64,000 nucleotides of DNA from a bacterium. GTDB taxonomy: Bacteria > Patescibacteriota > Gracilibacteria > UBA1369 > PNNO01. The notes beneath the pieces were generated by a model. That model had not been told where the DNA came from. It made no database searches and saw only the letters and a list, made by a program, of their open reading frames with translations. The number at the start of each line of letters is the position of its first letter. The stretch's first letter is position 1. The stretch is taken from assembly GCA_013824265.1 (NCBI GenBank), contig PNNO01000005.1, forward strand, positions 1 to 64,000. The letters are read 5' to 3'. The position numbers and the translations under genes are program-made. This document shows positions 1-8,341 of the stretch, in pieces.

Positions 1-105
1 TCCTTCTTTCATATTTTACTGATTAATTTTCTACTCACATTTTCTCACACCCGCAAAAATCGTCAACTGTTTAAACGCTTCAACATGCGACTATGACACA
101 AAAGG

Positions 106-123
106 GGTGAGTCTGTCCTCACC
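106..123. promoter_or_regulatory. LexA (SOS) operator box
   Basis: The 18-bp site GGTGAG-TCTGTC-CTCACC is a 6+6 inverted repeat with a 6-bp spacer. It has the same half-sites and spacing as the two boxes directly upstream of lexA (37103-37120 and 37126-37143), so it is probably bound by the same repressor. No gene starts within 600 bp to its right. The target is either a gene to the left of the window on the minus strand or the transcript that leads into the surface-protein gene. Confidence 0.75.
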
Positions 124-216
124 ATTTTTCACGCATAACAATCAACCTGGCAGTAAAATAACAGAACCCTAATCTGTCAATTCGATTTTAGAAACAAACC
201 CCTCATTTAAGTAGTT

Positions 217-244
217 TTGAATGGCGAGCTAGAAGAAGTATTAA
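217..244 (+). promoter_or_regulatory. candidate sigma-70-type promoter
   Basis: TTGAAT at 217-222 and TATTAA at 239-244 are separated by 16 bp. This could start the long transcript crossing the structured region towards the S-layer gene. The match is moderate and the region is AT-rich, so a chance match is possible. Confidence 0.25.
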
Positions 245-308
245 AGAAGTTTTGAAACGTGTATTGTAAGCAAAAAAAAAGCGGTTTACACATGGGTAAG
301 AGTATTGG

Positions 309-725
309 GCGGTATTGCATTTTACCGCTAAACATAGGGGGAAAGCCCCTTTAATAGCATTGACGCGATAGTGTCTATTGTTTAATCTTCACCTGAACAA
401 AGCGAAAAACGTGGACTTAGTGAACTCTCGAAAGAGGGCTTAATGTTATTGCGTGTCAAATAAGCCACGCGTTAAGAGTGGAGCGGAAGAGCGGAACGGG
501 AATGTAAGAGCGGAAGAGCGCGGGAGTGTAAGCCCCGCATAGTAAAAACTACGAATACCTTTATATACAGCTCATTGAAAATTAGGTAGAGAAACTTAAA
601 ACAACAATTGGTGAGGCTTGATTCGGCGGGAGTCCCTTGCGCTTAAGGCGCGACCTCTCTACTAATTCGGTTTTACCATTTAATATATGCCCCTGGGCCC
701 CGGGCAATAAGGGTCTAATTTTTTT
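309..725 (+). ncRNA. structured leader or unidentified ncRNA ahead of the surface-protein gene
   Basis: No open reading frame fits bases 1-753, but the stretch is rich in inverted repeats. GCGGTA (309-314) pairs with TACCGC (323-328). AGGGG (336-340) pairs with CCCCT (346-350). CGTGGACTTA (410-419) pairs with TAAGCCACG (461-469) around an inner CTCT-CGAA-AGAG hairpin (425-436). A GC-rich hairpin TGCCC...GGGCA (688-706) lies shortly before a T run (719-725), about 30 nt before the ATG at 754. On the minus strand a T9 run (complement of 273-281) follows a CCGCT segment able to pair with the AGCGG of the 309-328 hairpin. The conserved cores of RNase P, tmRNA and SRP RNA were looked for by eye and not found. 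It may be a long stable 5' UTR of the S-layer mRNA, an attenuator, or a separate RNA. Confidence 0.35.
481..531. repeat. imperfect tandem repeat, two units
   Basis: Two adjacent units of 27 and 24 bp both begin GAGCGGAAGAGCG and end CGGGA(A/G)TGTAA. They lie inside the structured gene-free stretch before the S-layer gene and are purine-rich on the plus strand. Confidence 0.7.
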
Positions 726-753
726 ATCAATTATTTTTTTAACTTAGAAAGCC

Positions 754-3700
754 ATGGATCTTTCTTTGCGTTCAATTCGCAAAAACATCGCGGCTCTCAG
801 CGTTTTCGCTATTATCGCAAGCATGCTTGTGGTAACTGGTGTTGCAAATGCTGCGGCTACTGATGTTTATCAAGATGTGAACGGCGGCGAATGGTATGAA
901 GCCGACGTAAACTGGGGACTCGATAATGGAGTCCTAGACGAGACACAAGCTTATTTCAGAGCAGCAGACAATGCTTCTCGTGCTGAATTCTTCACAATGG
1001 TTGCTCGAGGAGCTGCTATTCCGGAGACTGCTTGTGACGAAACTTTATTCCCTGATCTAAATGCTGATCACTGGGGATGTGGATATGTAACTGCTATGGC
1101 TGAAGCCGGAGTTATCTCTGGTGACGGGGCAGGATCTGCCACTGCAGGATTTGTTCGTCCAAATGACAACATTCTACGTGCTGAAGCTGCAAAGGTTGTA
1201 GTTGAAGCTTTCGGTCTTACAGGAACCAGACTTGGTTCTGATGTATTCACTGATGTAGAAGCTGGAGCTTGGTTCGATTCATACGTTGGAATCGCTAACG
1301 AAAACTGCGTTTTGCGAGGTGTTAACAATGGAAACACTGTTGAACCAGCAAGACAAATCAACAGAGCTGAATCAGTAACTGTAGTAAACAGAGGTGCAAA
1401 CCCAACTACAGAATGCGCACCAGTTATTGAAGCTGGAGCGTTGACTGTTGCACTTGATGGATCTACTCCAGATTCAGTGTCAATTCCACAAAATGGAGCT
1501 AACGTTCCTTACTCTGTATTCAACTTCTCTGCTTCTAGCGATGAAGATATTAATGTAGAGCAGGTTGTAATCACTCGCCAAGGCCTAGGTCTTCCTGGTG
1601 ATTTTGAAAACCTAAAACTTTATGTTGATGGTGTACAGAAGGGTAGTGAAAAAACTATTAGTACAACAACAAATACAGCTACTTTCAACTTGAGCAGCGA
1701 TCCAATCGTTGTTCCTGCAGGATCTAGCGTTCTTGTTGAAGTACGTGCTGATATGAATGGTGTTTCTGCTTCAGAAAACCAACTTTGTATTGCAATGTCT
1801 GAAGACGTACTTGGTTATGGTGCTGATTCAGCCGGAGAAGTAACAGTTGGTGGCGCATTCGCAGTTTGCGGTGAAGCTATGAACACTACTTCTGCAACTG
1901 TAGGTGTTCTTACTTATACTGTTTCTCAGTCATCTACTGCTGATATCAACATTGGTGATTACGATGTTGCTATGACAAAGGTTAAGATGGAAATGGCTGT
2001 TGAAGACGTAGAGGTAAATAGAATTACTTTCAAGCAAGCTGGAAGCGCTTCTGAGGAAGACTTCGCTAACCTATCTCTTTGGATTTCCGGATCTATGTAT
2101 GCGGACGCTCCAACCTGGGAAGGTGACTATGTAACTTTTGACCTTTCTGAGACTCCAATCGAAATTGCGAAAGGAAACTCTAAGATCGTTGAACTACGTA
2201 CTGATGTAGTTGGTGGTCTTGCTTCAACTGCTAACTTTGATATTTACAGAGACTGGCACATTGAAGGAACAGGAACTGTTTATGGTTATGGTGTGAATGT
2301 TGTAGAGGCACCAGCTTCTATTACTCCTGCTAACCGAGACATCATTGGTGGTAACGTTGCATTCTCAGTTTCTTCTAACAATCCGGTTACCGGAGACGTT
2401 AAGAAGGGTGCTAACGACCATGAATTTACTCGATTCAACATCTCTACAGGTGGTGATGGAGTAACTGTTAGAAAGATTTCTTTGACAGTAAATAACGGTG
2501 TGGGAGATCCAGATCTTTCTGATATAGACGATGTAAAGATTTGGACAAAGAATTCATCTGATGAATGGTATGTAGTTGCTGGTCCAAATGATTATACAAC
2601 ATGTACAGCACTTAACGTTCCAGTTGGATGTATTACAAAGAGCTTTACTGATACATTCGATATCCCTGAATCAACAACTCAGGAGTTCATGATTACTGCG
2701 GATGTTTCTAATCTTGCAGCAGCTCTTAATACATATGATATCGATGTTGCTAATGTTAATCTTGCTGCAAATACAGAACTTGAATATTTATCTGATGGAA
2801 CTTCTGTAAATGTAGTTGCTGATGTTACAGGAGGAATGCTTAACGGCAATGTAATGACCGTTAACACTCCACAGGTAACTGTTGTTAAAGCTGCTACACC
2901 TGGAGTAAAGAGTTATGTAAGAAATACAACAGATAGAGATATCGTTGCATTTGATTTCTCTGCATCTACAGCAGATGATATTATCATTACAGGCTTGGTT
3001 GTTAATTGTACTCAGGTAGGAGCAGGTAACTGTTCAACTGCGTTCACAAATCTAAAGCTTTATGAACAAGATGGTTCTACTTTGATAAAGATTGATGCGC
3101 AGGCAAGAGCTATGTCTGAGGCAGGTGTAAATGATAAAGTTACATTCAGTACTAATTATACAGTTCCAAAAGGAACAACTTCACGACTTCTTGTAAGATC
3201 TGATCTACAGAGTGGTGCGGTTGCTGATGCTTATCAGTTTGCAGTTATTGCAGGAGGCGTATCAGCTGAAGATACAGATTCTTCTGCTGCAACAGTAGTT
3301 GGACTTCCTACTGGATTTAATACAGTTAACGTTGCTGCTAATGGTGTGTTAACAAACCAAGCAGTTTCTGATGCATCGTTGATGGCTCGTATGGTTTCAG
3401 GTCTATCTGTTGACGAACCTGTATTAAACCTTAAATTCTCTGCAAATGATCTTGAAGCTTGGTATGTTAAGAAGTTGAATTTCGACTTATTGCCAGGTGT
3501 TGATGCGGATGTTGCAAAGTTGAAGGTAACTTACCTTGATAACTTGGGTGTCTCACAGACAGCTAATGGTACTATTTCTGGAAAAACTGTTCAGTTCTCT
3601 GGATTGAATATTTATGTTCCGGCAGGAGGTTCACAGACTGTTAAAGTAACTCTTGACATGGGTACTGTTACTGTTGGAGGCGCTATTGCAGGAGATCTTC

Positions 3701-4467
3701 TGCAAGTTACATTTGATGGGACTTTGGCCGTTCCAGCTACTTACGAAGCTATTGGTGCATCGTCTGCAACTCCAATAACATTGGGTGTTAATGCAACATC
3801 TAACGTGTTAAGACTTGCTAAATCTTACCCAATTGTTTCAAGAAATGCTCTTCCTACAGCTCTTTCTAATGGAGAGAAAGAACTTTACAGTGTAAATATT
3901 GCTGCTGCAGATGAAGGAGACATCTCTATTAAACAGTTATGTTTTGATGTTAACGCTTCTGTAGGTGTAGGAGTTGCTGGATTCAAGCTCTTTAGAGATA
4001 ACGAAGGTACTGATCTTGCTACTGCCGGAGAAGTTACTGTTACCCCAGGTGGATGTCCAGCTGTAGGTATAGGAGTTCTTGTGCAATGGAATAATGGATT
4101 AGTTGGCGGTGAAGACGAAATCGTCAAAGCAACAAGTACTAAATACATACTTAAAGGTACTGTAGTTGGTGCAGCTGCTGGTACAAGCATAAACACAACA
4201 CTTGTTTCAGACGTTGATGCTGGTATTGCTAACTCAAATAGAGGTCAAGTTTCAGGTCCAGGTTTATATGCCCTTACTGATACTGTAGACCCTCTTCTTC
4301 CAGGTGACGACCTTGCTGTTACTCTTGCAAACTTCATTTGGTCTGATCTTTCACTTTCTGGATCTCATGATTCTGACGAACTTACAGGTCTTACTTCAGC
4401 TGACTTCCTAAATGGATATTTGGTTGAAGGATTGGCTAATGCTGGAGGACAAGTATTAAGTTTATAA
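754..4467 (+). CDS. SLH-domain surface (probable S-layer) protein
   Basis: This 1237-residue secreted protein probably forms or anchors the surface layer. A signal peptide covers residues 1-33 (positive RSIRK, hydrophobic core, cleavage after ANA). Three S-layer homology domains follow at about 36-90, 97-155 and 162-220, which in known SLH proteins bind pyruvylated or other secondary cell-wall polymers. The remaining ~1000 residues are about six beta-rich modules of 100-150 residues with recurring phrases such as VPAGSS, VPKGTT and VPAGGS followed by a VEVRAD-like strand, suggesting stacked Ig-like sandwiches. There is no C-terminal sorting signal. No strong Shine-Dalgarno precedes the ATG. 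A strong terminator follows at 4509, so the gene is probably monocistronic. S-layer status is inferred from size and architecture. Confidence 0.8.
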   Translation: MDLSLRSIRKNIAALSVFAIIASMLVVTGVANAAATDVYQDVNGGEWYEADVNWGLDNGVLDETQAYFRAADNASRAEFFTMVARGAAIPETACDETLFPDLNADHWGCGYVTAMAEAGVISGDGAGSATAGFVRPNDNILRAEAAKVVVEAFGLTGTRLGSDVFTDVEAGAWFDSYVGIANENCVLRGVNNGNTVEPARQINRAESVTVVNRGANPTTECAPVIEAGALTVALDGSTPDSVSIPQNGANVPYSVFNFSASSDEDINVEQVVITRQGLGLPGDFENLKLYVDGVQKGSEKTISTTTNTATFNLSSDPIVVPAGSSVLVEVRADMNGVSASENQLCIAMSEDVLGYGADSAGEVTVGGAFAVCGEAMNTTSATVGVLTYTVSQSSTADINIGDYDVAMTKVKMEMAVEDVEVNRITFKQAGSASEEDFANLSLWISGSMYADAPTWEGDYVTFDLSETPIEIAKGNSKIVELRTDVVGGLASTANFDIYRDWHIEGTGTVYGYGVNVVEAPASITPANRDIIGGNVAFSVSSNNPVTGDVKKGANDHEFTRFNISTGGDGVTVRKISLTVNNGVGDPDLSDIDDVKIWTKNSSDEWYVVAGPNDYTTCTALNVPVGCITKSFTDTFDIPESTTQEFMITADVSNLAAALNTYDIDVANVNLAANTELEYLSDGTSVNVVADVTGGMLNGNVMTVNTPQVTVVKAATPGVKSYVRNTTDRDIVAFDFSASTADDIIITGLVVNCTQVGAGNCSTAFTNLKLYEQDGSTLIKIDAQARAMSEAGVNDKVTFSTNYTVPKGTTSRLLVRSDLQSGAVADAYQFAVIAGGVSAEDTDSSAATVVGLPTGFNTVNVAANGVLTNQAVSDASLMARMVSGLSVDEPVLNLKFSANDLEAWYVKKLNFDLLPGVDADVAKLKVTYLDNLGVSQTANGTISGKTVQFSGLNIYVPAGGSQTVKVTLDMGTVTVGGAIAGDLLQVTFDGTLAVPATYEAIGASSATPITLGVNATSNVLRLAKSYPIVSRNALPTALSNGEKELYSVNIAAADEGDISIKQLCFDVNASVGVGVAGFKLFRDNEGTDLATAGEVTVTPGGCPAVGIGVLVQWNNGLVGGEDEIVKATSTKYILKGTVVGAAAGTSINTTLVSDVDAGIANSNRGQVSGPGLYALTDTVDPLLPGDDLAVTLANFIWSDLSLSGSHDSDELTGLTSADFLNGYLVEGLANAGGQVLSL

Positions 4468-4508
4468 TATTTGTTTCAATAGTAATTAGTCTTACAGACT
4501 TATATAGA

Positions 4509-4539
4509 AAAACCCCCCGTTTATCGGGGGGTTTTTTTT
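4509..4539 (+). terminator. rho-independent terminator
   Basis: AAAACCCCCCG and CGGGGGGTTTT form an 11-bp stem around the loop TTTAT, followed by a run of eight T. It ends the S-layer gene transcript 42 bp after its stop codon and separates it from the next surface-protein gene. Confidence 0.95.
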
Positions 4540-4604
4540 GTTGCCAATTGAAAATTTTGTTCGTTTACGGTAATCTTGCAAACGGTATTATTTAATATTT
4601 ATTT

Positions 4605-6488
4605 ATGATTAAAAAAGGAGCTATCTTATTTTTAATGATTGGTTTGTTTATTCCAACCGTAAATGCCTTTGTTGTTTATAATGATTTGAATATTCAAATA
4701 GCTTCTTATGCAAATACCGTAGAGTCCGGCGATGAAGTTATGTTAATTAAAAAAGGGTTGCAGTTGCAGAAATTGTTTATAAACCCAAATTTTCCAACAT
4801 GGCGAGATATGTACTTGTCCACAGAACGTGGTATCTATGTAAATAGGCAGTATGATGCTGCTTTTAGCAAGCATGCATCATTAAGTTTGCTTTTTCCAAA
4901 TGGATTGAATGAACTTAAATTTGAAGGGGACTATAAGATAAATGGCATGATACTAGCTTATTCATCAGACGCAGCCTACATGTCTTATAACATGGGTGAT
5001 ACTTGGACAGACATAACGCCTGTTACGGAAGAAGAAATTCTTTTTGCTGATTTCGGGCCTAATTATGGGCAAAACAATCAACTTTATTTTATTACGAACA
5101 CTGGCTTATACAGGCGGGATATGTCATCCGGTGCTATAACTCAGCTTGTTGAAAGTGAAACTTCCGGGTCTGTAAAAAACTTTCGTTATGTAAGAACACA
5201 AAATACCGATTCAACATTTTATGTTGTTAACGGAACTAAGCTTCTTAGGACAGAAAATTTTGGCTCAACATGGTTTGAACATGATTTTGGAATAGAGATA
5301 AAAGATTTTGAGATAAAACAAAAAACAGCTACTACCGGCCATCTTATGGTATTAACAGATGATAATAAAATACATTACGCGACAACCGGATTTACCTTCT
5401 TCGATTTGGATGTTCCTTCGGAAATAAGCGAAATATATGCAGTTGATTATATTATTCTAACCGATGTAGGTTTTTATATTACATATGATGATGGTGATAC
5501 ATGGTCTAAATTGGATTATGACCCTACTTATATTACAAATGTATTGGATTATGATTTTGCTATGGATGGGACATTGAAAAGTTTTTATGTGATTAACGAT
5601 GGGACCTTATATCGCGATTACGATTTAACCGAAACTTTTGAAGAGTACATGGGAGGTTTAGATCTTGGGACTGCCTATGCAACTTCCGGCACTGCAATTT
5701 CAAAAAATCTTCTTGATTTGAATGCGGAACAATTTGCTGAACAATATAGTGTTGCAAACGCCACTCTTATAGCCGATGGTGATCTAAACGGAGGAACTAT
5801 GAGTTTTTACATGACTGCTGATGGTACTAATTGGGAGGCAGTTACCCCTGGAGTAAATCATGTTTTTGCGAGTCCTGGACGTGATTTGAAATGGAAGGTT
5901 GAAATGGCAACGGCAGATACGTCTAAAACACCTGTTTTGCGAAGCGTAAACGTTGATTTTGGAATGGATTCCGGCTGCGCGGGATTCACGGACATCGCGG
6001 TTGATGATCCATACTGTCCGGCTATTACGTACGTAAGAGCGCAGGGCATATTTAGCGGATATCCTGATGGGACTTTTGGAGCGGAATTGGAAATTAACCG
6101 CGCGGAAACGGTAAAAGTTATAACTTTGGGATTTAATTACGATATTATTGCCGATGACGGCACTAATCTTGGTTTTAGTGACGCCGAAGTTGGTTCTTGG
6201 TATATTAGATATCTTGCGACTGCAAAGGCTGACGGAATAATTGAAGGTTATCCGGATGGAACATTTAAGCCGGCAGACACGGTAAATTACGTTGAGATGA
6301 TGAAAATATTCCTTGAAACAGCAAGTGCGGATATGGCAGCTCCTGCGGCAGGTAGTGCGTGGTATCAGAAATACGTAGACTACGCTAATGCGAATGGGCT
6401 AACTGTTTACGAAAATCTAGATGCCGGCATGAAGCGCGCGGATGTTGCGCAGCTATTCTACGACTACTCTGAGTTACCTGGTAATTAA
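4605..6488 (+). CDS. secreted BNR/Asp-box repeat protein with C-terminal SLH domains
   Basis: A 627-residue surface protein. Residues 1-21 form a signal peptide ending VNA. The middle (about 60-350) carries Asp-box (BNR)-type turns, for example NMGDTW, NFGSTW and DDGDTW, which mark beta-propellers such as sialidases and VPS10-like sensors. No sialidase catalytic set could be identified, so a binding role is as likely as an enzymatic one. The C-terminal ~170 residues hold two clear SLH domains with YPDGTF motifs and a weaker third, giving wall anchoring. The final residues ELPGN and the stop codon are encoded by a REP-like palindrome (6471-6486), so the original C-terminus may have been altered by the adjacent mobile element. 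Confidence 0.75.
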   Translation: MIKKGAILFLMIGLFIPTVNAFVVYNDLNIQIASYANTVESGDEVMLIKKGLQLQKLFINPNFPTWRDMYLSTERGIYVNRQYDAAFSKHASLSLLFPNGLNELKFEGDYKINGMILAYSSDAAYMSYNMGDTWTDITPVTEEEILFADFGPNYGQNNQLYFITNTGLYRRDMSSGAITQLVESETSGSVKNFRYVRTQNTDSTFYVVNGTKLLRTENFGSTWFEHDFGIEIKDFEIKQKTATTGHLMVLTDDNKIHYATTGFTFFDLDVPSEISEIYAVDYIILTDVGFYITYDDGDTWSKLDYDPTYITNVLDYDFAMDGTLKSFYVINDGTLYRDYDLTETFEEYMGGLDLGTAYATSGTAISKNLLDLNAEQFAEQYSVANATLIADGDLNGGTMSFYMTADGTNWEAVTPGVNHVFASPGRDLKWKVEMATADTSKTPVLRSVNVDFGMDSGCAGFTDIAVDDPYCPAITYVRAQGIFSGYPDGTFGAELEINRAETVKVITLGFNYDIIADDGTNLGFSDAEVGSWYIRYLATAKADGIIEGYPDGTFKPADTVNYVEMMKIFLETASADMAAPAAGSAWYQKYVDYANANGLTVYENLDAGMKRADVAQLFYDYSELPGN

Positions 6489-7059
6489 AGTCGGATGGCT
6501 TTCTTGAGCCACAGAGGTTGAGTTACCTGGTAATTTAATAATTATTTTAATCTTTTTTCATGTAGCCCGTTTATCATTGCTGCATGGTAAAAAGACAAAT
6601 TTACGCAAAACTGGTTTATCATGTTTATAACCGCGCAGTCCTAAAGCAAACATTGTTTAGGAGAGAGGCCGATTATCGTTTTTTTATTGATAGGATTGAG
6701 CAATATAAAAACAACCACAGGGTTGATGTGATAACTTTTTGTATAATGCCGAATCATTTTCATATGCTTATTTACGCTCGTGAGGAAAGGGTGGATATTT
6801 CAAGATTCATGAAAAGTTTGCAACATTCTTACGCTTTTTATTTCAAAAGGAATTATGGGTCTGAAGGGCATGTATTTGAAAGTAGATATAAGCATAAATT
6901 AGTAAAGGATCCAATATATCTTTCTAATATTATTGCCTATATCAAAAATAATCCTGTCAGAAAAGGATTGGTTGATAGTGCGGACAAATGGCGATTTACC
7001 AGGTAACTCAAACAAGAAGGCTCAGATAAGCCGCTTACATTGAACTACCAGGTAGTTTC
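6471..7059. mobile_element. REP/BIME-like element with its RAYT transposase
   Basis: The transposase gene lies between two pairs of related palindromes. On the left, GAGTTACCTGGTAATT occurs at 6471-6486 and again at 6520-6535. On the right, inverted copies occur at 6994-7011 (ATTTACCAGGTAACTCAA) and 7042-7059 (GAACTACCAGGTAGTTTC). Between the members of each pair lies a small hairpin, GGCT-N5-AGCC on the left (within 6497-6510) and GGCT-N6-AGCC on the right (about 7019-7034). This is the layout expected of REP sequences mobilised by a RAYT protein. The outer edges coincide with the 3' ends of the BNR/SLH gene and sahH. Confidence 0.8.
6584..7006 (+). CDS. REP-associated tyrosine transposase (RAYT, Y1_Tnp/IS200-like)
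   Basis: This 140-residue single-domain HUH nuclease has the usual RAYT/IS200 fold length. The metal-binding HUH motif is seen as MPNHFHML (about residues 55-62). The catalytic tyrosine is most likely that in AYIKNNPVRKG near residue 117, a hallmark of the family. Such proteins cut and rejoin single-stranded DNA at flanking REP palindromes. Here these palindromes flank the gene on both sides, and the last codons and stop (TTT ACC AGG TAA) lie inside the right-hand repeat. The frame is intact, so the protein may be active. Confidence 0.9.
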   Translation: MVKRQIYAKLVYHVYNRAVLKQTLFRREADYRFFIDRIEQYKNNHRVDVITFCIMPNHFHMLIYAREERVDISRFMKSLQHSYAFYFKRNYGSEGHVFESRYKHKLVKDPIYLSNIIAYIKNNPVRKGLVDSADKWRFTR

Positions 7060-8333
7060 TAAGAAGTCCCCTCTCTCCACGAACCCAAGTACTCAACTTG
7101 CTCTTGAGTAAGTTTATCTATACTCACTCCCATAACATCCAGTTGTAGCTCGGAAATCTTGTTGTCTATTTCTTCCGGCAAAGTGTGCACCCCGGCTTTA
7201 AGCGCGCCCCCAGACTTTACCAAATACTCGCACGCTAGCGCTTGTCCGCAGAAGCTCATGCTCATAACTTCACTTGGGTGTCCTTCCGCTGCTGCCAAAT
7301 TTATTAAGCGTCCCTCGCCGAGAATGTAAACGCTGTGCTCGCCAGCCGCACCGCCACCTCCACTCACTCCTGCCTCTCCACCCAGCGTGTATCGATCCAT
7401 AAATGGCCGTACGCGTGTTTTTGACGTGCAAGCGGCACCAACTCCCGCCACGTCGATTTCGACGTCGAAATGGCCCGAATTTGCAAGAATTGCACCGTCT
7501 TTCATTTGCTTAACGTGTTCAAGCCTTATTACGTGCTTATTTCCGGTGACTGTAATAAAAATATCTCCCAAACTTGCTGCATCTTCCATTTTCATCACTC
7601 TAAATCCATCCATTGCGGCTTGTAACGCGGCAAAGGCATCAACTTCAGTCACAATTACATTTGCGCCAAGCCCACGCGCACGCAAAGAGCAGCCTTTTCC
7701 GCAGCTTCCATATCCCGCTACAACAACCGTTTTTCCCGCAAACAAAATATTCGTCGCGCGAATAATTCCATCAATCGTTGACTGCCCCGTTCCGTAATAA
7801 TTATCCATCAAATGTTTTGTCTTGTTGTCATTCACGGCAATAATCGGAACCTTTAAAGCGCCGTCTTTTTCCATCGCCTTTAAACGCACAATCCCTGTTG
7901 TTGTTTCCTCGCATCCGCCTATCATTTCCGCCAATAAGTCAGTTCTTTTTGTGTGAATTTCCGTTACCAAATCACAACCGTCATCAATTGTAATGTGAGG
8001 CCTTAAATCAAGAACCTGATTCAAAAATCCATAATATTCCTCCGAACTTTCTCCTTTAAATCCATACGCTTTTATTCCTTCCGCTCGCAGTGCCTGCGCA
8101 ACATCATCCTGTGTGGAAAGTGGATTGCATCCCGCAACCGCGACCTCCGCGCCACCCGCCTGCAAAGTGTAAATCAAATTCGCAGTCTCCTTTGTTATGT
8201 GCAAAGCCATTCCGATGCGTAAACCTTTTAAAGGTTTTTCACGTTCAAATCGCTCTTTTATTTTCATCAAAGCGCCCATATTTCTGCGCGCAATTTCAAT
8301 ATTGTTTTTTCCCTGCGTTACAAGATCCTCCAT
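7059..8333 (-). CDS. ahcY: adenosylhomocysteinase
   Basis: The enzyme hydrolyses S-adenosylhomocysteine to homocysteine and adenosine with tightly bound NAD, regenerating the methyl cycle. The 424-residue protein shows the NAD site GYGSCGKG (about 210-217), the substrate-site phrase DDGCDLV, and the region NDNKTKHLMDNYYGTGQS with the active-site Lys/Asp/Asn. It is the short form, without the ~40-residue insertion of many bacterial and eukaryotic enzymes, as in archaea. It lies 8 nt downstream of metK on the same strand, so the two are probably co-transcribed. Its stop codon abuts a REP-like palindrome. Confidence 0.95.
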   Translation of the reverse strand: MEDLVTQGKNNIEIARRNMGALMKIKERFEREKPLKGLRIGMALHITKETANLIYTLQAGGAEVAVAGCNPLSTQDDVAQALRAEGIKAYGFKGESSEEYYGFLNQVLDLRPHITIDDGCDLVTEIHTKRTDLLAEMIGGCEETTTGIVRLKAMEKDGALKVPIIAVNDNKTKHLMDNYYGTGQSTIDGIIRATNILFAGKTVVVAGYGSCGKGCSLRARGLGANVIVTEVDAFAALQAAMDGFRVMKMEDAASLGDIFITVTGNKHVIRLEHVKQMKDGAILANSGHFDVEIDVAGVGAACTSKTRVRPFMDRYTLGGEAGVSGGGGAAGEHSVYILGEGRLINLAAAEGHPSEVMSMSFCGQALACEYLVKSGGALKAGVHTLPEEIDNKISELQLDVMGVSIDKLTQEQVEYLGSWREGTS

Positions 8334-8341
8334 ATATAGAA

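Noticed and set aside
1-753. RNase P RNA, tmRNA or SRP RNA in the leader region
   Set aside because: The RNase P core (GAGGAAAGTCC), the tmRNA T arm and tag end, and the SRP GGAA-AGCA apical motif were looked for on both strands and not found.
7387-7797. 136-residue plus-strand frame inside sahH
   Set aside because: It is antisense to a highly conserved enzyme, has no family features and no start signals.
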